From contig CM048746.1 of assembly GCA_026315105.1 (NCBI GenBank), forward strand, positions 147,790,730-147,854,729: DNA of 64,000 nt. The letters run 5' to 3'. Positions 1 to 10,379 of the stretch are shown in pieces. Under the pieces are notes generated by a model. That model was not told the origin of the DNA. It saw nothing but the letters and a program-made list of their open reading frames with translations, and did not search any database. The position numbers and the translations under genes were made by a program. Source of the DNA: Locusta migratoria (lineage: Eukaryota; Arthropoda; Insecta; Orthoptera; Acrididae). Each line of letters starts with the position of its first letter. Within the stretch, counting starts at the first letter, position 1.

Positions 1-84
1 CGGCTGCAGTTTGTGATTAAATGGTGCACAAGAAAGAGTCAAGAAATTTTATACTGTTCTGAATACAAGTGAAGGTTATTATGA

Positions 85-153
85 AATATATGTTTTCATA
101 AACATCTCACTTAATTAGTTTTGAAAGTGAGATGTTTCTGAAAAAAATATATT
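85..153. other. Imperfect hairpin, AT-rich
   Basis: A perfect 13-bp stem (100-112 with 125-137) closes a 12-nt loop. It continues outward with mismatches to about 85/153, giving roughly 69 nt. The size is like a miRNA precursor, but it could be a chance AT-rich palindrome or a relic of a foldback MITE. No neighbouring gene gives context. Confidence 0.45.
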
Positions 154-255
154 CCATAAACATATATTCCATAATATCTTTCAAATTTTTCGTAATCGTA
201 AGCGACCTAACTGCTAACGTCATTGGTTAATAGACTTACAAAATACTTAAACTAA

Positions 256-453
256 GCCGCGCGGGAATGGCTGTGCGCTGTACGGCACCTTGCTGTGGAG
301 TGTGCTGCTGCTCCACGTCGGAGTTGGAATCGGCCCTCGGGCAGGTATGTGTGTGTTTTGTCCTTTCCAAAAGTAACTATATTTAGTTTGTAAGTCTAGG
401 GACAGACGACCCCCGCTGTTTGGTACCATAGCTTTACAAAAATTTGAATATTT
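256..453 (+). repeat. tRNA-derived SINE (family SINE-I)
   Basis: The head is Leu/Ser-tRNA-like. The body has the TTTGTCC and TAGTTTGTAAGTCTAGGGAC-type segments, and the end is CTTTACAAAAATTTGAA. SINE-I is the most abundant repeat in the window (about 30 copies). Better copies show box A (GTGGCCGAG) and box B (GGTTCGAATCC), which are RNA polymerase III promoter elements. This copy is diverged and abuts a second copy in opposite orientation. Confidence 0.8.
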
Positions 454-454
454 T

Positions 455-589
455 AACTGAAACCAACTTATCCTAAGGACAACACACACCTCCATGCGCA
501 ATCGAGGATCGAACCTCCGACGGGAGAAACTGCGCAATCCATAACGTGGTGCTACAGGTCGCGCGGTCATTCCCACTAGGCCATAAACT
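455..589 (-). repeat. SINE-I, 3'-truncated, tail-to-tail with previous copy
   Basis: The antisense tRNA-like head and box B (GGATCGAACCTCC) are present, but the distal tail is missing. It abuts the preceding plus-strand copy, so the two could form a long imperfect hairpin when transcribed together. Confidence 0.75.
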
Positions 590-601
590 TCAATTACATT
601 T

Positions 602-655
602 AGAAAACTGAGTGTTGTGGTGAAATAACCATTTCATCACATCACTCAGTTTTCT
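602..655. other. Hairpin, 25-bp arms with 4-nt loop
   Basis: Arms 602-626 and 631-655 match at 23 of 25 positions around the loop AACC. It could be the palindromic remnant of a foldback element. The context (repeat-dense, just beyond the SINE pair) argues against a regulatory hairpin. Confidence 0.55.
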
Positions 656-1489
656 GCTTGACTCGCGTCGTGGACCGTTCTTACCGACAACGATGACTTT
701 GGGACTTTAAACCCTCATATTCCTGCCTTTGTTGGCATCGTGGAAGAAGGCAGCTTAAATCTATCTCCACCCATCCAGATTTTGACTTTCCGTGATTTTC
801 ATGCATCACTCCAGGCAGATATCAAGATGATTACTTTTAAAAGACTCGTCTGATTTCCTTTCCCATGCTTAACAAAAACATAATCGGTGCTTCTAATTCG
901 TGTATAATATCCACGTTTTCGAACTATCACTATTGCAGTCAAATCATTTCTTTTCTTCTTCCTCAGTATAACCTACAATGAAAAGCCTCTGTCTTTCATA
1001 TTTCGTAACAGCTGAAAACTCGACTTTTCGAGAGTATTTCCTTTTTCCCTATACCTTCGTGTGGTGTCGCACAAGTCTGAAGGGCACGCCACGTACCTTC
1101 GCCACGCGCCGCCATGCAAGCACGGCGCGCCGTTCTTAACACGAGCGCCCTCTGCTGCAACGCCGCTCGCGGCCACCAATGAACTTTATCGGACACTTGG
1201 CAATAGGACAGGCACCAGATAAGACTCTCATCAGTAGGCAGGCCTCTACCTCGTTAAACTATGTATCAGCATTTCACTAGTCTGCAGTCATGAAACTTGT
1301 AAAAGTTAAGTATTACAATATTTCTACGAAATATATATCTTGTTCTAATCTAACTTAGTGTTTCTAGTTTGTGCTGTCCCACTGGCTGGTCACCTCAGAC
1401 TCTGTACCCGCACACGCGTGCTTCCTATTTCCCTGTGTCGGTCTCTCTCAACTCGGCCACCGACACCTAGGACAACCGGCGGCAACGAG
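656..1489. other. No recognisable gene
   Basis: Short overlapping minus-strand frames at 973-1196 share no domain I recognise and lie in unremarkable sequence. The base composition becomes more GC-rich around 1080-1180. Confidence 0.6.
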
Positions 1490-1860
1490 ACACAAAACCT
1501 CGTACCATTTTCCCTCCCCTCTTCACACATTTCTTCCTCTCCCATCTCTCTGTGCATCTCCACCTCCCCGTCTCTCCGCTCAGTTCTTCCATTCCCCCTC
1601 TTCGCTCCCGCCTCTTCGGTTCATCTCTCCCTCCCCTCCACCCTCCACCACAATCTGGAACAACTCATAGACATCTGTCAACTTTCGTGGCGATCAGTGA
1701 AACAGAATCAAAATTTATTGCAAGGTACCCTTTGCCATGCACCATACGGTGACTTGCGGATTATAAAAACCCTCTAACTTTCATGGCAATTGGTGCAATG
1801 GAGTCAAAGTCTGTTGTAACGTCCACTCTTACAAGCACTATATGAAACACTGTGTAGACA
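1490..1860 (+). repeat. Dispersed repeat with CT-rich head
   Basis: A pyrimidine-rich stretch (1500-1640) is followed by a segment with CAAGGTACCCTTTGCCATGC. Related text recurs at 24880-25105 and, in part, at 2881-3125. The 139-codon frame across it is low complexity and not a protein gene. Confidence 0.5.
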
Positions 1861-2880
1861 GCAATCCTCCTCTTGCGTTGCAAGTCGTGACGTTACCGGG
1901 TCGTAGTTCGTTGCCTCTTAAAAGTTCTCGTGGATCTCCGCTCCCGGTAATATCATGGGGCAAAACTAATCTGCTACAAGTAATGTAGGCGACACGTAGA
2001 ATTGTAGTTCATTGACACTTTAATGACTCACTAGTGCCCAATTGTCCCCATTTACGGCCATTACCTACAATCTAGTACGCTCATTACAAATGTCAATAAT
2101 ACAAATGTCCACAGTTCGTATGTGGAATACAAAAGTTCGAGGTGTACATTTAGTGTGGCACGGATATTAAGAATTAGTTCATAGTCACGGTAGAAACCCT
2201 TTTTACACGACTAACACGGAAGAACTTTAGCATAATTGTTCAAATTAGAGTTCAGAGTGGCGTGTATTTTGCTTCCGATCAAACACGAAACCAGACTCAT
2301 TTACATGGCACGACTGTTAATGGTGTACATTAAATTAATTATAATGGAAAAGTAAACAATTACAGGTAACTGTCTATAATAAAAGACAGCGTAAATAATA
2401 CCGAGTAAATTTATATACAAGTCTCGATTATATTAATAGTCCTTCATTCACAAATTTAGTGAATACTACGCTTTTAAACAATACTTTTGGAATAAACGAT
2501 AATTATACGGAAAGTAATGAAGCTATAATATTTCTAACATTAATTGTGAAACACAATAATACTACTTTAATATTATGAGAAGACAATTTACTTAATCTTA
2601 ACAGAAATACGCCACCGGCGTGAACTAATTAATATTTGCTAATTAAACAAACCTCCGCGACGCCAAATCATAGAAAATAACTTCAGCTAGTCACATTAGG
2701 AAAAATAATAACAAAAGTTTAGGAAATCAAAATGATAACAGACTAATTACATTCGTTACTATTATTATGCAACACTGGTATCGGGAGGTTCAGTAACGCA
2801 AGCAAGTGGAAAAAAATCCCAACATCATTCGTTACAAAGTGTGTAATATTCCTTCGAAATCGGATTAAAGTTTGCAAGTA
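1861..2880. other. AT-rich DNA without recognisable feature
   Basis: I see no ORF of note, no tRNA-like boxes and no terminal repeats. Several TTAATTAA-like runs reflect composition only. Confidence 0.6.
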
Positions 2881-3125
2881 AAGTCTCCAGCACCACACAT
2901 TATATGAAATATAATGGAGACAGTGATCGTGCTCTCGTTTTGAAGATTAAGTGTTCAAAATTTCAACATCGGAGCAAATCTGTGGTTTTCCTCGAAATCA
3001 ATAAGTAAAATACCCTCCGCCATACACCGAATGATATTTTATGTAGACAGTGACCTTCCTTTTGTTTTTTAAGGTCAAGTGTGCAAAATTTCGTCAAGAT
3101 AGTATTAAAACGATAGCTTTATATG
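2881..3125 (+). repeat. Dispersed repeat, two tandem units of about 130 bp
   Basis: Two diverged units each contain CTCC..CA.CAC followed by AGACAGTGA and then AAGNTYAAGTGTNCAAAATTTC. The same unit appears at 24990-25100. No coding potential is evident, so this is a non-coding repeat of unknown class. Confidence 0.5.
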
Positions 3126-3655
3126 TAATAGAAACAGTCGGAAAAATGCACGTTTAGTCTTTCTCAAATTTTCCAATTTTTCGGCATATTTCCCAAAGCT
3201 TCTGTTTCATACAAATTTTGTCCTGAGAATTAAGAACACAACACATCAACAAAATGATCACCCAAGTCAGTCGAGCAGATCTCAAGCAATGGCATGAGCA
3301 AGGTAAACAACGATTCATTTTTATGTGTAAAGGTAAGGACAATTATGTGTTGTTATGTCTGTTTGTGTGAGGGTTGGGGGTTTGAGTGCGCGTGTTTTTC
3401 TCATTTTATTTTATTCGGGAGCGTTTTTCAGAATCACACATTACAACTACAGATCGAAAAGTCTGCGCGTATTGCTACTTTGACGGAACGTTTTCCACAC
3501 CGACAGCAAAAACACAAGAAAGACTCTTTATTAAAGTATCATGTGTGTTGTTATTGTTCTGCAATGCCGTTAGTTGGTAGTTCGTAGCATACAAAAATTA
3601 ATTTAGCAGCTCGCAGATCGCTGATATTTCCCTGCTGCAAGTAAACAGTTCAGGT

Positions 3656-3656
<1 letters not shown>

Positions 3657-3710
<54 letters not shown>
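3657..3710. repeat. (AC)n microsatellite, about 27 units
   Basis: Perfect AC dinucleotides that create a Val/Cys-rich spurious frame on the minus strand. The flanks 3126-3656 and 3711-4333 hold no feature I can support. Confidence 0.97.
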
Positions 3711-3713
<3 letters not shown>

Positions 3714-4333
3714 TATATACACGCAAACGTACCAACGGAAACAAACGACGCGTGTATTTTCCGACCGAGGTACACGTCCGATAAATGAAATCATCCACAT
3801 TTTGGCGCAATATTGTTACTTTCTGCGTGGCACTGCGACACCGAAAACTTCACAGAAAGAGACCGACGATAAATATGAACTACATTAACGAAAAATACCA
3901 TAGGGCGTCCATTACAAAAGAGCCTACAGTAAACAGATCCGAAACGGTCAATAGTAAAAATTAAAATGAAAACCACATGGGCGTAATAAAGATGTAGCAG
4001 GGAGGATCGGAAACTCGTGAAGTTACAGTTTACAGTTGAGAAGAGCGATAAAGGCTTTATACATAACAGAAATCAGAACTCAGTTTTTGACGACAATATT
4101 CTGTGATAAAATATGTTTTCACCTCGAGTTAAGTTAGCATAAAAACCATCTTCTTAACAACAGACTGTTGTAAACGATACTAATGACAGTTTGAATGCAA
4201 CAGTAGACCGAATTACTTTGCATTTACATCTTAAAAAGGCGAAGAACATCCATTTGTATATATGTCTGCTGTGCTGTTACTTATTTACATGGCAGATAAA
4301 ACTCTATACTGAACTGCAATCAGTTGTAGTATG

Positions 4334-4514
4334 AGCCGCGGCAGAGCGGCCGAGCGCATAGAATCGCTATGCTACGATGCGCGAAGTCGTTCCCCGTCGG
4401 GCATGGATGTTTGTGCCGTCTATAGTATAGGCTAGTTCATAAGTAGTTTGTAAGTTTAGGGACTGATAACCCCACAGGTAAGTCCCATAAGCCTACAAAC
4501 ATTTGAAAACTTTG
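4334..4514 (+). repeat. SINE-I
   Basis: Begins GCCGCGGCAGAGCGGCCGAG (box A), has a weakened box B region, and ends CCTACAAACATTTGAAAAC. It lies 13 bp before another plus-strand copy. Confidence 0.85.
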
Positions 4515-4527
4515 TGTTCTTCAGTCA

Positions 4528-4900
4528 GCCGCGGTGGAGTGGCCAAGCGCTCTAACGCGTCTTGAAATGTTCAAATGTTTGTATAGTCTATGGGACTTAA
4601 CTACGGGGTCATCAGTCCCTAAACTTACAAACTACTTATGAACTACTTACGAACTAGGACGGCACAAATATCCATGCCCGAGGGGGGATTCGAACCCCCG
4701 ACCGTAGTGGCCGTGCAGACCGTGACTGGAGCGCCTCAGTCTCCTCGGCCACCGCGGCCGGCAACGCGTCTTGCTGCGGAGCACTTGGTTACTTGCTGTC
4801 GGAGGTTCGAGTCCTCCCTGGGGCATAGATTACTTAAAGTTAGTAGAAGTATTTTGTACGTCTAGGGATGACGACCACATAGATATACAAACATTTGTAC
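4528..4900 (+). repeat. SINE-I (outer copy, interrupted)
   Basis: The head (4528-4553) and the body/tail (4774-4900) are separated by a later antisense SINE-I. Box B reads GGTTCGAGTCC. Flanks TCTTCAGTCAG (4518-4528) and TCTTTAGTCAG (4909-4919) look like its own aged target duplication, with one mismatch. Confidence 0.88.
4565..4762 (-). repeat. SINE-I nested inside another SINE-I
   Basis: A full-length 198-bp antisense copy flanked by an exact 11-bp target duplication, AACGCGTCTTG (4554-4564 and 4763-4773). It must be younger than the copy it splits. The antisense frame containing MPEGGFEPP is an artefact of this element. Confidence 0.96.
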
Positions 4901-4919
4901 TTTTTCTTTCTTTAGTCAG

Positions 4920-5344
4920 TGGTTTAGTCATGATATAACAAACACAGTTTCTGTTCGTATTTAATAATATCAGTGTTTACAATATTTACAGTCATTCTAT
5001 GCTCTGTTTATTGGAAACTTTTCTTTTATTCTGATGATCCTGGTCATAACGTAAGAACACTCTTGTGGAATTATTGTACTTTCTATGATATTTGATACGT
5101 AGGCAAGAAAATAAACGCGAGCGAAGCAGCGGGTAAAAGCTAGCACTGTACATAAATAGTAACGTTACGAGATTATCTTTTCGTTCTATTGCGAGTGCTT
5201 TTCCATTGTGATTAGACTGCGAGTTCATTAGACTGCTACTGAGTAACACCTATTGTGTGATGAATGTCGGAAATACACTACATGTTAACGTTCAATGAAA
5301 ACAGAAACGTTCGTCTCTGCTGCAGTTAATAAAGTTTTATTTCT
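4920..5344. other. No recognisable gene
   Basis: Ordinary AT-rich sequence. The short minus-strand frame at 4992-5249 has no recognisable domain. Confidence 0.55.
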
Positions 5345-5382
5345 CAATGACGCGTTTCACGTTCATAGCGCATCTTCATTGG
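5345..5382 (-). other. Hammerhead-like motif in an element tail
   Basis: On the minus strand: TGAAGA, T, GCGC, a 5-nt loop, ACGT, then GAAACGCG. The stem has a wobble and a mismatch. It belongs to the recurring family also seen near 11.7, 14.2, 19.4, 26.7, 44.5, 45.6, 46.5 and 55.5 kb. Self-cleavage is not shown by sequence. Confidence 0.45.
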
Positions 5383-5729
5383 AAAGTCGCTGAAACGATT
5401 TGACTGGCAGCTGAAACCGGAAAATTGAAAAGAGAAATGTAGTTATACGAATAGCGAACAGCGCACGAATAAAGTTGCGAAACGGTTTCACTTGTCAATT
5501 AGATCGTTTCGGAGACTAAGGTTATTCGAATTTACTTACTTTATAAACAATCCTAGCTGAGTATGCGACCGTAATAAAAATTCATTTGTAAAAGTAATTG
5601 TGTATCACTTACCGATTCAATCTGCGGTTACGCCACGAGCGTGAAACGCGCCATAGAGAAAGAGACGCACGTTTTATTTTTATTGAACTGAAAATACTGT
5701 TGATGTACCAGGATATGGAGTGCAGGAAA

Positions 5730-6340
5730 GTTTACATGTTTACTTTATTCGTGTGCATATCCGAAATTATTTTTCCCTCACAAAAATATTATTCCAAGTG
5801 AAAAAATGTTCAAATGTTTGTTAAGCTTATATGACTTAACTACGGGGTCATCAGTCCCTAAACTTACAAACTACTTATGAACTACTTACGAACTAGGACG
5901 GCACAAATATCCATGCCCGAGGGGGGATTCGAACCCCCGACCGTAGTGGCCGTGCTGACTGTGACTGGAGCGCCTCAGTCACCTCGGCCACCGCGGCCGG
6001 CTATTCCAAGTGAAATACTATTCCAAGTAATTATGGCGATTTTTAAATATTATCTCGTCAATCTGAGGCTACGTAAGTACGTAATTAATTTCAAAGAATG
6101 GGAGATTATTCGAGGTACTCTAAACATTAATTTTCAAGGAGTACATGTTTACATGTTTACTTTATTCGTGTGCATATCTGAAATTATTTTTCCCTTACAA
6201 AAATATTAGTCCAAGTAATTAGGGTGATTTTTAAATATGATCTCGTCAATCTGAGACTACGTAAGTACGTAATTAATTTCAAAGAATGGAACATTAATCG
6301 AGGTACTTTAAAGTTAAAATTAATTTTCAAGGAGTGGGGT
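5730..6340 (+). repeat. Tandem duplication, about 205-bp unit, first unit split by a SINE
   Basis: The unit starting GTTTACATGTTTACTTTATT at 5730 restarts at 6147. Subtracting the SINE and its duplicated target (212 bp) gives a period near 205 bp. The second unit runs to about 6340. The SINE is absent from the second unit, so the duplication came first, or the SINE-free unit was the one copied. Confidence 0.85.
5804..6001 (-). repeat. SINE-I, full length
   Basis: A 198-bp antisense copy with an exact 14-bp target duplication TATTCCAAGTGAAA (5790-5803 and 6002-6015). It is nearly identical to the copy at 4565-4762, suggesting both are recent. Confidence 0.96.
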
Positions 6341-6704
6341 ATTTACAAGAAGTTTGTGCGTGGATTTTAAATCCCTTATTGTGACATTACTTCTGAAGTA
6401 GCATAGATGATGATCTTGTGTTGAATTCTAATTATAATCACCCTGTATATTGGCTCAACCTATGTGTGGGGAAGATTTTTTTTCAATAATGAATTTAAAT
6501 AAGTTACTATTGCGTGGTAGTCTGAGTAACGAACAATCTGATAAACCGTCCGCCCCGTCTGTTAGTGTGCCGTCAGTTTGTACCAGATGTCAATTTTACT
6601 ACATATTCAGCGTATAAATGTAATTAAACATTTTTAATACACCAATGTCCAAACACATAATTTCTCTGGATAGATCAAAGATACTGAATAAAAATGGAGG
6701 CACT

Positions 6705-6780
6705 GTATTGAAATTTGTGCCTCAGTCGGGTTTCTAACCTGGGACCTTCTGCTTACTAGGAAGACGCTTTAATCAAATTT
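6705..6780 (-). repeat. Second tRNA-like SINE family (SINE-II), fragment
   Basis: The minus strand reads a tRNA-like segment with AAGCAGAAGGTCCCAGGTTAG and then CCCGACTGAGGCACAAATTT. Box B is degraded. Related fragments lie at 30785 and 38905. The surrounding 6341-6704 and 6781-7225 hold nothing else I can name. Confidence 0.55.
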
Positions 6781-7225
6781 TTCTTTTTGTTATTTTATTC
6801 TTCAGGTAGTTAGCTTCTTTACCGTAGTTCGTTTGTGTTGTTCTATGTTGTTCGTTGTGCTCTTTGCTTAGAATTTTCATTACAGAGGGCGTGCTGAGCT
6901 ACCTCATCCACAGCGGCATTGTGGATACCGTGACATAAGTGCGCCGATGTCATAGTCTATACATCGGTGGCCAATATTAGTGGGAGGGCTGGTGTATGAG
7001 CCATAATGCATGTAAATTCCAGACGGCTGTGTTTTAGTGTCTGGAAAACAGTCTCGCATTATGGAGTCCATATAAAGTGCTTTCTTTTATGGCACAATGT
7101 GTAGAGGGGTTTGGAAATGGATGCGACATTAAGAATGAATTTCTTATAATATGCAACTTTCTCGAGAATGATTTAAGTTGAGTGATGTTCGTGGGCTGTA
7201 ATAATTGTTGATGTTGTACACTGGT

Positions 7226-7405
7226 TTCTAAACCTACAGCTATGGTCATCAGTCTTTAGACTTACAAACTAGTGAAATTAACTTACACTAAGGACAACAC
7301 ACACACACACACACACACACAAACACCTGTGTCCGAGGGAGGACTCGAACGTCCCACAGGAGCGGCCGCTCACAGTGTAGCATGATGCCTTAGACCACGC
7401 GGGAA
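7226..7405 (-). repeat. SINE-I with internal CA repeat
   Basis: An antisense copy. A (CA)n run at about 7294-7321 has expanded in the TTGTCC/TGTGTGT segment, as in the copies at 42022 and 62905. Ends in the antisense head CCACGCGGG. Confidence 0.82.
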
Positions 7406-7444
7406 ATTGTTCAAATGCTCAGACATAGGGATATGTTGAAGGTA

Positions 7445-7885
7445 ACGCATCCTTATGAAAGATATGGACAAGATAAATTATAGTGTCTTGAAAAAGTGCA
7501 CATTTATCGAGCCTAGCTTTTAAACCTAGTGCAGAGGTTTTTGATGTGTTCCTTTGGGGTGATACAAGTAATGACGATGTCATCAAGATATTTCATGCAT
7601 TGGGGATGTGTTGCAGGATCTGTTCAAGAAAAAGGTTGGAATATCGTGGAAGCGCTGGCCACACCATAAGTGAGCCTATTAACTTAGTAGAGATCAAAGG
7701 GTGTTAATCATAAGAATTTCAGCTGGGCACTAGTCTACTGGAATCTATGAATAAGTTTCTAGAAGATGTATTTTTGAAAAGCATCGACCAATTTTGCCTA
7801 ATCGAGGTAGGGGATAATTGCCAATATGGATACTTGTGTTTACTGTACTCCTATAATCCCCGCATGTTGTAGGACTTCCGAATGG
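7445..7885 (-). pseudogene. Ty3/gypsy reverse transcriptase relic
   Basis: A decayed pol fragment found by reading the minus strand. From the 5' side of that strand the readable pieces are CGDYRSTVN, then YPLPRLGKIG, then LTYGVASASTIFQ, then the catalytic box in CMKYLDDIVIT (near 7568-7590), followed by PKEHIKNL. Order and spacing match the palm of gypsy-type reverse transcriptases. Frame changes and stops break it and no LTRs were found nearby, so it is a dead fragment. YLDD favours Ty3/gypsy over LINE enzymes, which have FADD in this window. It is followed by a 40-nt poly-T. Confidence 0.72.

Positions 7886-7886
<1 letters not shown>

Positions 7887-7926
<40 letters not shown>
7887..7926. 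repeat. Poly-T tract (40 nt)
   Basis: An uninterrupted T run next to the gypsy relic. It may be the poly-A tail of an antisense retroposed sequence. Confidence 0.9.
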
Positions 7927-7930
<4 letters not shown>

Positions 7931-8043
7931 AAGAGTATAGGCCCTCCACGCTCGCACTAGCATGGTGAACAATTCAATAGGTCTATTGTCACCTCTGCAT
8001 GTGTTAGTATTTATAAGGTAGGAGTCACGGGAACGGGAACTGT

Positions 8044-8221
8044 GCCGCGGCGGATTAGCCGTGCGTACTGGAGCGCCGTGTTGCGGTGCGCGCGGCCGTC
8101 TGCCGTCGGGGGTTCGTTTCCCCCCTCGGGCATGGGTGTTTATGTTGTCCTTAGTTTAGTTTACCTTAGGTTAAGTAGTTTGTAAGCTAGGGACTAATAA
8201 GCAAGCTGTTGAGTCCCGTAG

Positions 8222-8302
<81 letters not shown>
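8044..8302 (+). repeat. SINE-I variant with 77-nt poly-A tail
   Basis: Head GCCGCGGCGGATTAGCCGTG and body to GAGTCCCGTAGATT, followed by about 77 A. The usual TTTACAAACATTTGAAC end is missing. The target duplication ACGGGAACTGTGC (8033-8045 and 8304-8316) is exact. This shows the family also retrotransposes with a poly-A tail. The minus-strand frame ending in poly-Phe is an artefact. Confidence 0.95.
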
Positions 8303-8303
<1 letters not shown>

Positions 8304-8316
8304 ACGGGAACTGTGC

Positions 8317-9589
8317 TTTGTGCCGAACGTATGGGTAGGATTACCCATTAATACGCTCCATCGGAGGATAGTAAGTGGTTGAAAGCTTTTTGAGACAAGA
8401 GCGGTTTTAAGGGCAGAGGAGAAAAAAGTACCAAGACAAGTTGCCAAGTGGGGAAAAACCCTCTGCGACAGTCATGGACGGGTAGTAAGAGAAGTAGCGG
8501 ATTTCTTGATATCTGCGACAGATCATGCAAGGATTTGGAATATGTTAATTACTGGGTATCGAGCAAGCTCGGTACCATTTTCATTGCGTGTTATAAATTT
8601 GTCAGTCCGATTTGATGAGTCGCGCCACTGCACTGGGATGTCTCCTGGGCCACCATCAGCGGTTACCGACTGCAACAAAGAAGACTGACGAATGAGTGAT
8701 CGATTTTGGTATCAACCTCTGCGTGCGTGGGTTGCGTATGGCATTTCTTTGTGTGTCGTACTTGTTCGTGTTCCCTGCTGTCGCCACTTAGTCGGCTATA
8801 TTAGCTCATCTGGCATAGCAAGTTATTTTTCTGAGGTGTCCCCAGCGGCGTAGCCAATGGACTTTGGCGGGTAGGTTCGAGGACGCCATCAATTCGGTCT
8901 TTAGGTGATCTCTGTTGACGACTGGGAATGCATTTGTGCGACGATAGGCTGGGACATTGGTTTGAGCTGGAGTGATGCATGAAAATCAGCGCGCACACGC
9001 AGCACTACCCCGACCCTACTACCACTGCACATGCACGGAACACGTGCAGGCGCGCTTTTTCGGTGCTGCCAACGTTACACGGCCCGCAACGCGAGACACG
9101 CGAAGTTCGCCACTGCGGAGAGATTTCGCGGACTCACTGTATATACGAGATTCGTTCGAAGCTAATAATGAAGACCGCTTACCGGCTTCCGTTGTTACCT
9201 CGTGTACTTCGCAGTATTGGAGAAGACGGTGCTCGTACGCCACCTAGTCGTCTTTCTCTTCATTATAAGCTGGGAATGGTGGTGGCGGGATCAGCTTGTT
9301 GCTCGGCTTGTGCCCTGAAGTGTTCTTTCTGCTGCATCAACTGCTTAAGTAGTTTCTCCGTTTGCTGTTATAGCACAGCGCGGAGAAAATACTGGAAACG
9401 GCCCTGTTGTTGCTGTAGGATTCTGGAAATTACTTGAGTCAGATTGACCTGAGGATCTGTGGCTGGATTAGCCGCTTATCAATACACACGCAGAGTCCTG
9501 AAAATCCTCGTCGGCAGTGTGTAGTGACTGAACACACTCGAGAATTTGTGATACGAGGTTTTATTGACGATTGATTGATAGATTGATGG
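8317..9589. other. Unassigned, locally GC-richer stretch
   Basis: Frames at 8972-9247 and 8979-9437 overlap in different phases. They are Cys/Ser-rich with no recognisable domain and no clear splice or start context. A short palindrome lies near 8557-8576. I cannot support a gene here. Confidence 0.5.
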
Positions 9590-10015
9590 ACGAAGCTCGA
9601 AGAATGGGACTAACGGGAAATGAGGCTAAGAACAAGGTAGAAGTAGTAGCGGCAGCAATAAAAGTACGAAACAGACCACCCAGAATAAATATCAACAATC
9701 TAGAATTTCAAAAATCAACCAACATGAAACTGAAATTTTAACAAGAATAAAAGCAGTAAATATAGCTTTGCATTCAATGTTGAAATCAATACTATTAATA
9801 TAGAACGCAGGCGAGAATATATAAGACAATCGTCAGTCCAATAGTGATTTATGCCAGTGAAACGTAGAAAATGACACAGAAGCCGTTAAGAAGATCGCTC
9901 CATTTGAAAACAAGGTTGCGAGGAAAATATGGATGGATGACGTTAGGTAGGATCTGAAGATCGGATGGAATAAAGAAGAAGCTAAGAGAAGAATCGTGTA
10001 CTGTTGTATGTGAGG
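9590..10015 (+). pseudogene. LINE C-terminal relic (RTE/CR1-like reverse transcriptase tail)
   Basis: Pieces MDEARRMGLTGNEAKNK (start of the region) and YKTIVSPIVIYASE followed by APFENKV and RKIWMDD match the region after the catalytic core in LINEs that carry a YGSETWT-type motif. Stops and frameshifts are frequent, so it is dead. The exact clade is not certain. Confidence 0.6.
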
Positions 10016-10379
10016 CTAAGGACCAACTACGGTTCAAATGGCTCTGGCAGTAAGTAAGTAAGATTTTATTGATACAAATTTAAGTATAGGAACCGTTGAT
10101 TTACTCGGTACCAAGTAGGGAAATGCTAATGTCCTCGAAGTTCGAATTGGAAACACTGTTGACCATCCCTAATATGGAAAGATTTCTCTGAGGCCCCGAA
10201 TACAGGTCCACAGTGTGTACCAGACGAAGTAAGAAAATAGGCGAAGTCAATAATCCAGCGGCAAGCAGCTCGTAACCCGGTAGAAAGTCCGTGGGCAGCA
10301 GCAGAAGGCGTGGTGATCTGTCAGGTCGTCGAAGGCGAAGGCTAACCGAGGGTGGGGATATTTTCCTTTATTGTTATTT

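Noticed and set aside
3598..3810. Val/Cys-rich frames over (AC)n, also 42076-42273
   Set aside because: Microsatellite translation.
4638..6209. Repeated frames with MPEGGFEPP-type text (also at 27.0 kb)
   Set aside because: They are translations of the antisense SINE-I, including its box B; not genes.
8223..8447. Frame ending in poly-Phe, also 30415-30663
   Set aside because: Poly-A tails read on the opposite strand.
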